DNA of 64,000 nucleotides from Nematostella vectensis (taxonomy: Eukaryota; Cnidaria; Anthozoa; Actiniaria; Edwardsiidae), in the NCBI RefSeq assembly GCF_932526225.1, contig NC_064036.1, positions 1,736,001 through 1,800,000 on the forward strand. Reading direction: 5' to 3'. Under the pieces are notes generated by a model, which made no database searches, was not told the DNA's origin, and saw only the letters and a program-made list of their open reading frames with translations. Position 1 is the stretch's first letter. The number at the start of each line of letters is the position of its first letter. This document shows positions 1 to 13,598 of this stretch, piece after piece. The translations under genes and the position numbers were made by a program.

Positions 1-298
1 TTTAACAAGAAAGTGATAACAATACAAATACAAATCCTCGATATCAAGTCAGTATTTCACGGAACATGTTTCATTGCCACATAGACTATGAATAATTCTC
101 GCTTTTTACCCGTTGACTCCTATACTGGTCAAAACTGGCCATAAGAAGCAAGTTAGTAATGCTAGGCTGTAAAAAAAAATATATTTTTTAAATGAATTTG
201 TGAAATAGCCAGGACGAAACTAAGAGTTATTCTCACAACCCTATTGGTGACCGAGAACGAGTAACTCTTAAACATAATTTTTAGTCATTCGGTCTTAC
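1..298. other. 3' flank/intron of the aconitase gene, no feature seen
   Basis: No exon, repeat or RNA gene is recognisable here. It lies just beyond the donor (GT at 298-297 on the minus strand) of the last visible aconitase/IRP1 exon, so it is most likely intron. The roughly 130 missing C-terminal residues of that protein are not encoded here and must lie to the left of the window. Confidence 0.6.
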
Positions 299-3200
299 CG
301 TATCTCCAGAAGGGAAGTGCTTCGTCTTGGGTGAAGCCTTCCCAATAAATTTGTTGACAAGGCGAATATTCGCGAACGTACCACGGGCCATGACCGCATC
401 ATTACCGCGGCGAGACCCATAAGAGTTGAATTCGCGTGGGGTCAAACTAAGGTGGGAAAAAGGGCTTGGTTATTGGGAATCATAACAGCTCGCTAAACTT
501 GGAGATCAGGTACGCTACTCTAGATCATCAATGGCAATGGAGTTTCGTCACGACGTACTCATCTGTCCTAATTTATTGGGTTGCCACTTAAAGTGATGCA
601 CGGAGCTTTCTCGATTTCTAGGTAATGTGTTCCACTACCACTTGAGTTGTTTATCAATATCTGAATCAGATGCGGCAAAAAGAGGTACCGAATGTGTCAA
701 CTGTAATATATTCGGATGGGCTCCCTGTGTTGTACACCATATTTGGAATGCCTCGTGGGCATGTCGGGGGTTGTTCAGAAATAAATGGAGTTCAGTTGTT
801 GTGTTCAACGAGCTGTCTATTTCTTCGTGATGTTTTAGTCCCGAAAAACATTACATCAACAAAGTTGGGCTAGACTCACCCTCTGTCGGAGAGGTAGCGT
901 GCGGCAGGACTGGTGCGAGAGATGCTTCCAGCTGGTGAGATGTGGTCGGTTGTCACGGAGTCACCGAGGTTGAGTAGTACTGCAGCATTCTGGATGCCTT
1001 TGATCTCAGGCAGTTCTCGTGTCTGGATAACATACGAACACGAACATAACCGCGTTATAGATACATACAGATGATTACAGAACCTATGTAAATGATTGTT
1101 CAACAAGTGACCACTCTAGTGGAATAATGTCTTTTTTTTTTGTTACAGAAAACCCAGGATGTTTGATAGCTGCTGCCAGTATGGTTTTGCTCACGCCTCA
1201 CGCCAAAGGTCGATTTTAGAGGAACGCCGTTCATCAGGACACTAATAGCAACCACAAACCCGTAATTATTACAGAGCCAGAAGGAAAGTCAGGGGGGTTG
1301 AATCAACTCGACTAGGAAGTCCACGTAAAAAAAAAACGGAAAATTATAACGTAGCTAGAAGAGGTGTCCTTGTCAAGCAGGTGTCTTTCGGAGCAGGGTA
1401 AACAGGACATAAAGGCAGCATTCTCACCATGGCCTCAAAGAATGGGGGGCTCTTGATATAGGTAGACTTCTCATCCCATGGGTACAAGAGCGAGTCAGGA
1501 GCATCAAGGCTATTCCACTGGGCATTGCCAGTCTGTTGAACGACGAACAATTAGTAAGGATTGCAGGGGAATAAACCCTCTGTGAATTGCATGCAGTGCT
1601 CGGATAGTACTATATCCTGCAATGCATATAAAGTATTCAACATTGGATCCTTTTTTTCAAAACTAATTTCTAGTTATTTTCATATTCCTATGATCTGTCC
1701 CGATGGTGCAGAAGTCTTAAGGTAAGAGCTTCTAAACATGTTACCTGGATTTTGGAGTAAACTTCTTTGAACATCGAAGGGATGACATACTGTCTCTCGA
1801 CCTCCTGGTGACAAAGAAAATAACATCAGGTAAGCAGAATAGACTGGAATGACTGTGAAGATTAGTCACACAGACAAATTACCTGGATTTCATCTCTGGT
1901 GGGCCATATATCTCTCAAGAAGACATCCTTACCATCACTTGATTTTCCTGGTTAAAACAAGATTTAGAATCTTAGTAAACAACCAGCAAATTTCCCAAGA
2001 ACAACTCCTGGTAGCTATTTTAATATAGTGCAACTAATTAGTTGCTTAGCTCCTTTTGAATTCGCCACAAGTTATAACAAAGTTTTTCCCAGAGGCTTTC
2101 TCATTCACGAGTGAACTTGTAAGAAAGGAAGTCAACCTCGATTTTTAATTAAAATTACCTACCTAGAGGATCCTTTTCAAAGTCAATCAGGACTGTCCCT
2201 GCAATGGCATAGGCAATACATAGAGGAGGTGACGCAAGGTAGTTTGCACGGGTAAGGGGGTGGATACGCCCTTCAAAGTTGCGATTGCCAGAAAGGATCC
2301 CACATGCAACAAGATCACCCTGAAATGACAATAAAGAAAAGGATTAACTTTTTGGTATAGACTAAAACATAGGATCAAAACAAACAACAGTGTTTAGCAA
2401 TCAGTACCTTCTCTATGGCTTCTCCCACCGGCTCCGATAGAGGGCCAGAATTTCCTATGCAAGTCATGCACCCGTAGCCTACCACAGAAAACCTGTGCAC
2501 AGATAGATATATAATCAGAATGCTGGATGCTCAGTGTCCCAAGAATAACTTTATAGTTCAGAATCTGACATGGCCAAGTTTTAGAAAAGTTTGTCAAATG
2601 TAAAAGGTGAAATTCAATCCAAAAAAGTATCAAACAATGCAGGAAAGCTTATATATTTCAATACGATGAGGGTTTCCAATACTCGTAAAAAAAACAAGAC
2701 AAAAATGACGAAAGTTGGGAGACAGAGCCAGGCTAAAATTCATAATTAACATTTATCGATCAGGTGGATACTGTACCCTAGTTGCTCAAGATACGGCAAC
2801 ACCCCACTCTCTTGTAGGTAGTATGTGACCACACCAGACCCAGGTGACAGACTGGTCTTGATGTATGGTGAGACACTAAGTCCTGCCTGGACAGCCTTCT
2901 TGGCCAAGAGTCCAGCTCCCAGCATAACAGATGGGTTACTGGTATTGGTACAGCTAGTGATGGCTGATATTACAACAGATCCTGGAACAGTTTAATCAAA
3001 TTTGATAAGGACATAGAGATTTGTTTATAGTGATTGAAGACTAATAAAGACATGTTGTACTGTATCATTGGTTCTAGAGATGCTTCAAAATAAGATGTAT
3101 ACTACACAGATATACACTAGTGGTGAGAATATTTAGAGTACTCTTATACTTCGACATGGCCAATCACTGAATATTTTATATATTCACATTAAAATTAGAT

Positions 3201-6200
3201 ATGCTTAGCAAATAAACAGGAATCACAGTTCGTGTTTTTCTTAGATACAGTGTAGCTGCACATTGTCTTACAGAAACCAACAGTAGCCAGTTTCTGTGTT
3301 TCTTAGTAGCTGCTCCCTCACTTACCATGTCTAAGCTTGTACTCAGTACCCTCAAATGTGAAAGGAGCCTCATCAGTTTGTTTTTCAGGAGGAATAGCAA
3401 AGCCTTTGAAACCAATCTTGTTGTTCAGACACTGTTGGAAATCCTCCTTCATTCCAGAGACAGAGACACGATCGTGTGGTCTCTTGGGACCAGACAGGGA
3501 TGGTACAACAGTCGAAAGGTCTAGCTCTACAACCTAAACATTGTATGCAGTATGTTAATTCAAGGGAAAAGTTCCAAGTTTTTACTTTGTGGGAGTACAA
3601 TGAGACATTCCATTTTTTACCCAAACCCTGATTTATATCATGGATTTAGGTGTTTGGGATCATAGTTTCATGCTAGAGTTCATAATTGGATTGTTTCTTA
3701 ATCTTTTCAGTAGCTATGGGAGCAAGAAATCAAACCTCCCCATTTCTACAGTATATTCCTTTCTAAAAAATAGCAATTTGCTAATTAATAGAAAGCTTAC
3801 CTCAGAAAACACAGGGTCACTGCTTGGGTCATTGTAATCCCTGAAGAGTTTAGAAGCCTTGAGGTATGCCTCAATCATGGCAATCTTGCTCTCGTCACGA
3901 CCAGTTTGTCTCAGGTACAACATGCTCTTGTCATCAACAGGGAAGAAACCAACTGTTGCACCATATTCAGGGCACATGTTAGCAATGGTCGCACGGTCAG
4001 CAATGGACAGCTCTGCAACGCCGGGGCCAAAGAATTCTACAAACTTGCCAACAACGCCTCTCTGTCGCAGGTCCTAGTAAGAGAAATATAAATGATGAGA
4101 CATACATTTCCATGTACATTGACTTGTCCAGGATTTCTTTGAATGCCGATTAATAAGTCGCTGTATGTCAATTACCACAAAATGGTCTGACAATTATGTT
4201 CATGAAACACAATAATGTTTCACATAATTTGCATCAATAATTTAGGTGTTTGTGGAGGTAGCTCTGCCCTTTGAATGTGAGGAGGTGCACAAACCTTTGT
4301 GATTGTTAGCACGATATCAGTGGAAGTGACTAGTTGATGAACACCTCCAACCAGCTTGTAGCCAACAACTTTAGGTAGGACCATGCTGATGGCTTGGCCA
4401 AGCATGACGGCTTCTCCCTCTATTCCACCAACACCTGAAAACAAGACATTTTAAAATTAATGCTGTGCTTTTATATACAAGACCATCTCTGTCAAAGGGA
4501 GTGAAGAAAACCCTAAAAGTCCCATAATACTTTAAAGTCTTACCCTTATACCAACTATTTGTAATCACATTTATAGGGACTGCCATGATCAGTAGTTGTT
4601 AATGGAGAAAGCATTAGTTGCATTACTTGGAACAAACAGAGTCTTACATAATATCAATCTCAGGGCAAAGCAAACATTAAAAAATAGCCTTACCCCAGCC
4701 AACAATGCCAAGTCCATTTATCATTGTAGTGTGAGAATCGGTTCCAACAACACTGTCCGGGTATAGCACTCCATTCTTGTCAAATACAACACGAGCCAGG
4801 TACTCTAGATTTACCTGCAGAGATTGTACTCAAAATTATATATGCTGCAACTAGCAATATTTCATGGGAATCAAATAATTGGTAAAGAAATGTATTAATG
4901 CAAGACAGAGACACTAAGGACAACGGTAGCAGTAAGGGGGGATACTTATTCGCTATACATGGATAGGGACGCCAGATAGGAAATTATTTTTTTACCTTCT
5001 TCTACCTTCTCAGTTCCAGAAAGTGTATATATTCAAAAGCATTTTATCCTAAACATGGTATTATTTCTAACTTCTCTGTCCTGCACTGGTTATGAATTGT
5101 CAAGTAGAATGTTGTCTTTTTTTAACAAGACTTGTGAGGTTCAGGGGTACTCAGGGGTTCAGGGGTAACAGACCCTTGGCGGAGCCACTCACAGGGGCTG
5201 TAGGTATGTAGCCTCAAAATGAGGTGCTGTCAATCAGTTAATATAGCATAAGAAACAGGACCATAAAGAATTATATTCTGGTTTAGAAATGTGTAGAATA
5301 CTTGTTTATTGTTTAAGCAGATAGCTTTTAGAGACCAGGATATTGGTCTTTTATGCGGTACCAGTGAACCTCTGCAGACTAACAAACATAATATTCTCAG
5401 AGTATCACCTTATTCAAACTAGGTGAGTACTTACCCAAGAGGGTTGACTTATGCATGCTACAAGTAGAGTACCTGATGAACGATGCCAGAGCCAGGAGGG
5501 ATGATGGTCATGTTCTGTAAGGCTTTAGAGCCCCACTGGAAACAAAGGCAAACAAATGTTATGTTTGTATTCCCAGCAGTAGATACCTTGAAGCACACCA
5601 TAAAACATGTTTGTCTTATTGTCTTACTGTAAGTTTAACTAGAAAATAACATTTATAGACATTGTTTCTTTTGATAGGGGGTTACTTTCAAGACCCATTT
5701 TTATAGATATTTCAATGGTCTGGTTCATTTTATAGATATTTCACTGTGGTTTGATTTCTTCTGGTCTGGTTCATTTTATAGATATTTCACTGTGGTTTGA
5801 TTTCTTCTGGTTTGGTTCATTTTGTAGATATTTCACTGTGGTTTGATTTTACTGGTGTGGTTTATTTTATAGATATTTCACTGTGGTTTGATTTCTTCTG
5901 GTTTGGTTCATTTTGTAGATATTTCACTGTGGTTTGATTTTTCTGGTTTGGTTCATTTTATAGATATTTCACTGTGGTTTGATTTTTCTGGTGTGGTTTA
6001 TTTTATAGATATTTCACTGTGGTTTGATTTTTCTGGTTTGGTTCATTTTATAGATATTTCACTGTGGTTTGATTTTTCTGGTGTGGTTTATTTTATAGAT
6101 ATTTCACTGTGGTTTGATTTTTCTGGTGTGGTTTATTTTATAGATATTTCACTGTGGTTTGATTTTTCTGGTTTGGTTCATTTTATAGATATTTCACTGT

Positions 6201-9200
6201 GGTTTGATTTTTCTGGTGTGGTTTATTTTATAGATATTTCACTGTGGTTTGATTTTTCTGGTGTGGTTTATTTTATAGATATTTCACTGTGGTTTGATTT
6301 TTCTGGTGTGGTTTATTTTATAGATATTTCACTGTGGTTTGATTTTTCTGGTGTGGTTTATTTTATAGATATTTCACTGTGGTTTGATTTTTCTGGTGTG
6401 GTTTATTTTATAGATATTTCACTGTGGTTTGATTTTTCTGGTTTGGTTCATTTTATAGATATTTCACTGTGGTTTGATTTTTCTGGTGTGGTTTATTTTA
6501 TAGATATTTCACTGTGGTTTGATTTTTCTGGTGTGGTTTATTTTATAGATATTTCACTGTGGTTTGATTTTTCTGGTGTGGTTTATTTTATAGATATTTC
6601 ACTGTGGTTTGATTTTTCTGGTTTGGTTCATTTTATAGATATTTCACTGTGGTTTGATTTTTCTGGTTTGGTTTATTTTATAGATATTTCACTGTGGTTT
6701 GATTTTTCTGGTGTGGTTTATTTTATAGATATTTCACTGTGGTTTGATTTTTCTGGTTTGGTTCATTTTATAGATATTTCACTGTGGTTTGATTTTTCTG
6801 GTGTGGTTTATTTTATAGATATTTCACTGTGGTTTGATTTTTCTGGTGTGGTTTATTTTATAGATATTTCACTGTGGTTTGATTTTTCTGGTGTGGTTTA
6901 TTTTATAGATATTTCACTGTGGTTTGATTTTTCTGGTGTGGTTTATTTTATAGATATTTCACTGTGGTTTGATTTTTCTGGTTTGGTTCATTTTATAGAT
7001 ATTTCACTGTGGTTTGATTTTTCTGGTGTGGTTTATTTTATGGATATTTCACTGTGGTTTGATTTTTTTGGTGTGGTTTATTTTATAGATATTTCACTGT
7101 GGTTTGATTTTTCTGGTGTGGTTTATTTTATAGATATTTCACTGTGGTTTGATTTTTCTGGTGTGGTTTATTTTATAGATATTTCACTGTGGTTTGATTT
7201 TTCTGGTGTGGTTTATTTTATAGATATTTCACTGTGGTTTGATTTTTCTGGTTTGGTTCATTTTATAGATATTTCACTGTGGTTTGATTTTTCTGGTGTG
7301 GTTTATTTTATAGATATTTCACTGTGGTTTGATTTCTTCTGGTGTGGTTCATTTTATAGATATTTCACTGTGGTTTGATTTTTCTGGTGTTGTTCATTTT
7401 ATAGATATTTCACTGTGGTTTGATTTTTCTGGTTTGGTTCATTTTATAGATATTTCACTGTGGTTTGATTTTTCTGGTGTGGTTCATTTTATAGATATTT
7501 CACTGTGGTTGGATTTTTTTGGTGTGGTTTATTTTATAGATATTTCACTGTGGTTTGATTTTTCTGGTGTGGTTTATTTTATAGATATTTCACTGTGGTT
7601 TGATTTTTCTGGTGTGGTTTATTTTATAGATATTTCACTGTGGTTTGATTTTTCTGGTGTGGTTTATTTTATAGATATTTCACTGTGGTTTGATTTTTCT
7701 GGTTTGGTTCATTTTATAGATATTTCACTGTGGTTTGATTTTTCTGGTGTGGTTTATTTTATAGATATTTCACTGTGGTTTGATTTCTTCTGGTGTGGTT
7801 CATTTTATAGATATTTCACTGTGGTTTGATTTTTCTGGTGTGGTTCATTTTATAGATATTTCACTGTGGTTTGATTTTTCTGGTTTGGTTCATTTTATAG
7901 ATATTTCACTGTGGTTTGATTTTTCTGGTGTGGTTCATTTTATAGATATTTCACTGTGGTTTGATTTTTCTGGTGTGGTTTATTTTATAGATATTTCACT
8001 GTGGTTTGATTTCTTCTGGTGTGGTTCATTTTATAGATATTTCACTGTGGTTTGATTTTTCTGGTGTGGTTCATTTTATAGATATTTCACTGTGGTTTGA
8101 TTTTTCTGGTTTGGTTCATTTTATAGATATTTCACTGTGGTTTGATTTTTCTGGTGTGGTTCATTTTATAGATATTTCACTGTGGTTGGATTTTTTTTGG
8201 TGTGGTTTATTTTATAGATATTTCACTGTGGTTTGATTTTTCTGGTGTGGTTTATTTTATAGATATTTCACTGTGGTTTGATTTTTCTGGTGTGGTTTAT
8301 TTTATAGATATTTCACTGTGGTTTGATTTTTCTGGTGTGGTTTATTTTATAGATATTTCACTGTGGTTTGATTTTTCTGGTTTGGTTCATTTTATAGATA
8401 TTTCACTGTGGTTTGATTTTTCTGGTGTGGTTTATTTTATAGATATTTCACTGTGGTTTGATTTCTTCTGGTGTGGTTCATTTTATAGATATTTCACTGT
8501 GGTTTGATTTTTCTGGTGTGGTTCATTTTATAGATATTTCACTGTGGTTTGATTTTTCTGGTGTGGTTCATTTTATAGATATTTCACTGTGGTTTGATTT
8601 TTCTGGTGTGGTTCATTTTATAGATATTTCACTGTGGTTTGATTTTTCTGGTTTGGTTCATTTTATAGATATTTCACTGTGGTTTGATTTTTCTGGTGTG
8701 GTTCATTTTATAGATATTTCACTGTGGTTGGATTTTTTTGGTGTGGTTTATTTTATAGATATTTCACTGTGGTTTGATTTTTCTGGTGTGGTTTATTTTA
8801 TAGATATTTCACTGTGGTTTGATTTTTCTGGTGTGGTTTATTTTATAGATATTTCACTGTGGTTTGATTTTTCTGGTGTGGTTTATTTTATAGATATTTC
8901 ACTGTGGTTTGATTTTTCTGGTTTGGTTCATTTTATAGATATTTCACTGTGGTTTGATTTTTCTGGTGTGGTTTATTTTATAGATATTTCACTGTGGTTT
9001 GATTTCTTCTGGTGTGGTTCATTTTATAGATATTTCACTGTGGTTTGATTTTTCTGGTGTGGTTCATTTTATAGATATTTCACTGTGGTTTGATTTTTCT
9101 GGTTTGGTTCATTTTATAGATATTTCACTGTGGTTTGATTTTTCTGGTGTGGTTCATTTTATAGATATTTCACTGTGGTTTGATTTTTCTGGTGTGGTTC

Positions 9201-11984
9201 ATTTTATAGATATTTCTCTGTGGTTGGATTACTTTTGTTGTGGTTCATTTTCAAGAGAAATTATATGGCAACACTAATTCGAAGCTCACCCTCAAAAACA
9301 GGAATCTCTCTTTATTTCTCTCAAATTCTAGATCTTGATTCTTCTTCAGTGCAGTGGTGCTGAAAGAAAAACAATATACTTGAAATTGTTTGCTTTTTTA
9401 TTTGGGAAAAATTGTTTTGGTCAATGTAGTTAACAAGCAATTATGATGTCAGACAGAGGCAATTATCTTCTGACAAGAGTCAAGAAAAAAAGACGATGAA
9501 AGCAACACTTGATTTTATTATTTGACTTGATTTTACTACATAGTTTATCAGGTACTGCATCTTACAGATTACTAGAAATAAGTATCAGAATGAACACATT
9601 AATTCTGCTTTTTCTAAGTACTTAGTGTCGGTAGTGTTGGTGGGAATTAGCCAAAAGGAAAACCAAACATCAGGCTAATTGATATGTTTATCCAACTGCT
9701 TGAATGTAACATTATAAATTATCAATTACAAACATATTGTATAAGAGCATTATTTCAGGGATTAAAAGCACATTTTTCAAGCAAATCAGTGTAAGAGAGA
9801 TATTTAAAGAAACACAGGGAAAGAAAACAGTACAAATGCCCACCATTTTGAGGGTAAAGTGTGGAACGGGCACTGCTCCCCTCTGGCTGTTTGCACCCCA
9901 CCAGGATCAAAAGGCTTGGTTTTTGGACTAGAAAAAGTGTTCAGCATTAATGTGCTATTACTAAAGTACAGATGCTGTCTTGGCAGCGTTTAAATAGATA
10001 CTCACTTTCTTGTGAAATCAACTTGCACAGAGTGGTCTATAACAAGATCCGCTGGGCAAAGAGGATTTATTTGGGCAGGGTCACCACCAAGTCTCTTGAT
10101 GGCATCACGCATTGCTGCAAAGTCAACTACTGCTGGAACACCCCTAGAGGAAACGGAATACCATATGGGAAATAATAAAACATGATTTATTGAATAAAAG
10201 GTGGTATGATAGCACAGTCATTGCATGAAAGGTTATGCTGCAATCTTTTACATTCAGCAAGATTTAGTCATGTGCAACCTGCTTAAGACATGTCTTAGCC
10301 CTGAATTACACACTAAAACTCTGTAGTCGAAAGTTTACACTATAACCTGAGTTGTAGAGGTGTCAGGAGCAAGTCGCATATGACTAAATCGTGCTGTCCA
10401 AATCAGCCCTCAGCCATAATACAGGATAGTGATAGTCACATCAGCCCTCAGCCATAATACAGGATAGTGATGGTCACATCAGCCCTCAGCCATAATACAG
10501 GATAGTGATAGTCACATCAACCCTCAGCCATAATACAGGATAGTGATAGTCACATCAGCCCTCAGCCATAATACAGGATAGTGATAGTCACATCAGAGAT
10601 GATTTTGTTAGTGACGACAATGACAATGGCAGGCATGTTCCCAGGATTGACCAAGGGGTGGGGGGGGGGGGTGTGCACAGTCTTAGGTGGTCTGCGAACC
10701 CCCCTGTGTACGCGCCTGAATGGTGATGGTGGCATGACATTGATGATGATAATGGAAATGTTGATAGTAGTGGTGATGATAGTGACAATGGAAATGTTGT
10801 TGGTGATGATGATAGTGACAATGGAGATGTTGATGATGATGATGACAATGATGGTTGTGTACATTACAGCAATGCACTGGGACATACGTGAAGTCCTGTA
10901 GCACCACACGTGATGGTGTGAATGGAATCTCCACAGCTTGTTCTTGGTTCTTCTCCCAGTCAAGGATGTTCTCCACATCTTTTTGGTGAACCTGGAAGTT
11001 ATCACAGTTTCTTACAGCTGATTCCAGCAGGATACGGATTGAAAATGGCAGTCGCCCTGTAAAAAGCAACATATAAACTGTCACTGTCTACAATCAGCAA
11101 AGAAAATGTATAAAAAGATTACTTTTGTATCATAACTAATAATTGTATTAATTATATAGTGCAAAATTCATTGTCTATATGATCTAATGCGGAGGGTATG
11201 AAGAGGGCACTCCTCCAGATCAAATATTTGAGCCTCAACAGTATAATTTACATTTTGTTTTTGAGTAAACACACCATCTGGTGCATAATGTTGCAGTTAA
11301 ATGATTTTTATTCATAATCACTTAAATTTATATTTATATGTATTTTAAACGAGTCAAAAGAGATTTTGTAATTACGGATTGTACAAGATTAAGGATTAAA
11401 AAGTACTGTACGTTCTACTTCCGCGCAGTAAAATAGAAATAAACAGTTATTTCTGTATAAACACAGCAACAAGGAGTTTATGAATAGAATTACGTGCGAA
11501 GTTGGGTTTATAACTGTGGCAAAAGGTCAGGTTATTTGAACTTACGAAAGTCACGCGGACCATCACAAAATGCCAAAAGGATCCAATTTCACGTTTTTAA
11601 ACAACATTTTTTATATTTTTTTCAATCAATTCGGAATCGATTGTAGACAATAAACTGGGTCTATAACTACCTTGGTAAATGTTTTCGATATTTTTTTTTT
11701 GTTAGAAACTGGGAGTCATTATTTAAAGGAAGGAATTATTCATGCAAGAACGCATAGGATTCTGAGTCATTGTAGAGTTCAAGGTTCAGTCGGAGAGATA
11801 CAAACCGAATGCTTCTTCGCCAAGCTTAGACGCATCAAAATACTTTAATTCTTGGGAATTCACATTGATGGATTGTATACAGTGCTTGTATGGGCTGTTG
11901 TCTGTAGATAGAGAAAATCAAGTTTAGTGTTTTGGGGGTAGACGTGAGAAGTTGCACGCATACACAAAACTCACCGTGCGCCAT
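299..11984 (-). CDS. ACO1: Cytosolic aconitase / iron regulatory protein 1 (3' end outside window)
   Basis: Eighteen coding exons on the minus strand, 752 codons in frame so far: 11984-11975, 11901-11806, 11056-10888, 10143-10006, 9359-9290, 5535-5473, 4814-4694, 4434-4295, 4073-3801, 3533-3326, 2981-2777, 2492-2408, 2319-2163, 1947-1883, 1804-1745, 1532-1428, 1022-880, 446-299. The family isomerises citrate to isocitrate in the cytosol and, without its [4Fe-4S] cluster, binds iron-responsive elements in mRNA. The cluster cysteines are present: SCTNTSNPS in exon 11 and [13 protein letters not shown] in exon 12, so aconitase activity is expected. The SGNRNFEGR loop (exon 13) and [15 protein letters not shown] (exon 17) are typical of the IRP1/AcnA branch rather than mitochondrial aconitase. 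The start ATG at 11984 is followed after three codons by a phase-1 donor. Human IRP1 has 889 residues; the last ~130 are missing at the window edge. IRP1 identity versus a pure cytosolic aconitase cannot be settled from sequence. Confidence 0.95.
5695..9257. repeat. 45-bp minisatellite, about 79 copies, in an aconitase/IRP1 intron
   Basis: Units read approximately TGGTGTGGTTTATTTTATAG, ATATTTCACTG, TGGTTTGATTTTTC on the plus strand, 45 bp long. Two main variants (GTGTGGTTTATT and TTTGGTTCATT) alternate. A 46-bp variant with an extra C (GATTTCTTCTGG) recurs near 7333, 7784, 8010, 8462 and 9003, marking higher-order blocks of about 451, 226, 452 and 541 bp. Because 45 is a multiple of 3, long open frames of a 15-residue repeat run through it. 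They are a by-product: the array lies wholly inside the intron between IRP1 exons 5 (9290-9359) and 6 (5473-5535). Confidence 0.97.
10401..10593. repeat. 38-bp tandem repeat, about 5 copies
   Basis: The phrase CAGCCCTCAGCCATAATACA recurs at 10404, 10442, 10480, 10518 and 10556, a strict 38-bp period with only one or two substitutions per copy. It lies in the IRP1 intron between exons 3 and 4. Confidence 0.93.
10630..10718. mobile_element. Short MITE-like element with G-tract (CAGGC...GCCTG ends)
   Basis: The left end CAGGCATGTTCCCAG and the reverse complement of the right end (CAGGCGCGTACACAG) form an imperfect terminal inverted repeat. AATGG stands immediately outside both ends (10625-10629 and 10719-10723), a possible target duplication. 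The same kind of ends with a long G run is seen at 15535-15693, so this is probably a family of small non-autonomous DNA elements. Superfamily is not assignable. Confidence 0.5.
10730..10865. repeat. Imperfect GATGAT-rich low-complexity repeat
   Basis: Degenerate GAT/AAT triplets with a repeated phrase GATAGTGACAATGGA in about five imperfect copies, in the IRP1 intron just downstream (minus sense) of exon 3. The His-rich or Met-rich open frames it produces are not considered coding. Confidence 0.8.
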
Positions 11985-12010
11985 CTTGGACGATAAAACT
12001 TTAGTAGAAA

Positions 12011-12021
12011 GGTCACGTGGC
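12011..12021. promoter_or_regulatory. Palindromic E-box in the IRP1 upstream region
   Basis: GGTCACGTGGC contains a CACGTG E-box about 30 bp upstream of the IRP1 start codon, in the interval between the divergently placed IRP1 and EGF-protein genes. Such motifs bind bHLH-zip factors (USF, MITF/TFE). The position is suggestive, but no transcript start is visible. Confidence 0.3.
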
Positions 12022-13598
12022 TTTATATCCGCCGCTGAGCGTACGCAGTTGTGCAGGCGCAGGCATATCTTATTACACAGGCAACCCGAACTGAAAAATT
12101 TGCCCGCGCTCCTTTGTGGGTAGTCTGCTGCGCTGCGCCGTTCTTAGTGGGAGGGTTTCGAGACTGACACTAAGGACGGCTGCGTAGGAGACTACTTTGT
12201 GGGCCCCTCTAACGGATATAAAAGATAGACCTGTATTGTTACATGAAAACGATTTACCAAGTGACTCATTTCCCCCGTCAAGGTGCATGAGCTTCGATGC
12301 AGTTTGGTGGGAATAGGCGTTCACGTTTTTTGGGAAAAGGGCGGGAATGAGTTAGCGCTTTGGGGGTAAGGAGTGCTTATTATTAAAAGGATCATTGACG
12401 GCATTCCATCGAAAAGCGGTATAAAGTATAACCCAAATTATATCAAGTCCAAGCGGAGAACCGCAATGGCGCAAAGAGACAGACCGGCGTCTCGCCTGGC
12501 GAAAATTTTCCTCATCTTCTACACGTGCTTGCTCTTAGTTGATACTCTACCAGCCTACTAGAAAGGAAACACAGCAAAATTGTATGCTGTTTTCTCGCTT
12601 GTCATAGAAACACACAAGATCTAGTAAATTCATTTATTTCTTTAATAATTTTGAAACTTACTTAAAATGTGAAAATGAAAGCATGATCAACAGCAAGAGA
12701 TGAAAAAAGTAAAGCCATGTTGTGCATTCCAAATCCGAAATTTAGTTTCGGACGTTTTCCGCGTCTGCTTTTAGTCCAAATACTCGGCCGAAATGAGAAC
12801 ATTCTGGTGGTTTTTTGGTACTCCCTCCCCTCGGGAATATACCACCTCATTACTAATTCATAAATTACCCGCACCTGTAAGCATAATAAAGTTAAAGTTA
12901 CTCGAATTCCATGTAGCTTATCTAAGATAGCCATACAATCGACACTCAAGTATCAACAATGCTACCGCAAAACACCTACATACTTAAAACAGCGTCTTTT
13001 CACTTGTTACCGATAACAAACGAAGATGGAGGCAATTTGAAAACGAACTTTTTGTTTGTTACTGAATTAGTTGAAATCCAAGACGGCGCAGAACTGCTAA
13101 GGTATAGTTAAAAAGCATCATGTTAAAAATATAAACCATATTGAAAAGCATAAAATGACCTAAAAGGACTTAAAGTCCATACATCGCATCCATTGAATGC
13201 AACACCCTTGATTTTGTGCAATTTGCTTTTAAATTCACCGAATAGATTTTGTTTGTGGTAATAAATAGTTGTTTGAAGCATTAAACGTTGGAAACTAAGA
13301 AACCACGGAAATAGAAGCAAAACAGACGTGGAAAGAAAAATGATTAAACAAGAGTAAAACAAAACTCTAAGTTATAGACCCTATAGTCCAACATAGCGTA
13401 GCGTGGCGTTCCCAAAATTTTACCACAAGACAATGGGAAAAATACCTGCCACACGGTGTGCAAACATGAGCGTAACTTTGTTTTCTCAGCGATGTTATAC
13501 GTTCCCAACAAATATCTTGCCGTTGTTTTCAATGCACTTCAGAATCTGTCTTTATTGCACGTGTTTGATCTTACTAACGTCTTTATCCTATCTCAAAG
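12022..13598. other. Spacer between divergent IRP1 and EGF-protein genes
   Basis: This holds the likely promoters of both neighbours. No RNA gene or mobile element is recognised. A short frame with a signal-peptide-like sequence (12466-12561) is listed separately. The 3' part ends in TTACTAACGTCTTTATC...CAAAG (13571-13598), a textbook branch point, pyrimidine tract and acceptor, so 5' exons of the EGF gene probably lie in or before this interval. Confidence 0.5.
12466..12561 (+). CDS. Possible small secreted peptide or 5' exon (31 aa), uncertain
   Basis: The frame begins at an ATG in good context (G at -3, G at +4). It has a basic start (MAQRDRPASRLAK) followed by IFLIFYTCLLLVDTLPA, which looks like a signal peptide with a cleavage site, and stops one codon later. 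It lies about 1 kb upstream of the EGF-protein gene on the same strand. No in-frame GT donor of the phase needed to join the 13599 exon (phase 1) was found inside it, so a link to that gene is unproven. It may be chance, a short peptide, or a leader whose donor was missed. Confidence 0.2.
   Translation: MAQRDRPASRLAKIFLIFYTCLLLVDTLPAY

Noticed and set aside
5888-9277. Long plus-strand open frames (up to 496 codons) of a 15-residue hydrophobic repeat
   Set aside because: They arise because the repeat unit is 45 bp; the array lies in an IRP1 intron on the opposite strand, and extra-base units shift the frame repeatedly.
10562-11084. His-rich and Met-rich overlapping frames
   Set aside because: They come from a GAT-rich low-complexity intron segment plus the antisense or extended frame of IRP1 exon 3.
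13403-13598. N-terminal extension of the EGF protein with a signal-peptide-like MHFRICLYCTCLILLTSLSY
   Set aside because: The stretch contains TACTAAC, a pyrimidine tract and AG directly before 13599, so it reads better as intron; a cleaved signal would also put the EGF domains inside the cell.
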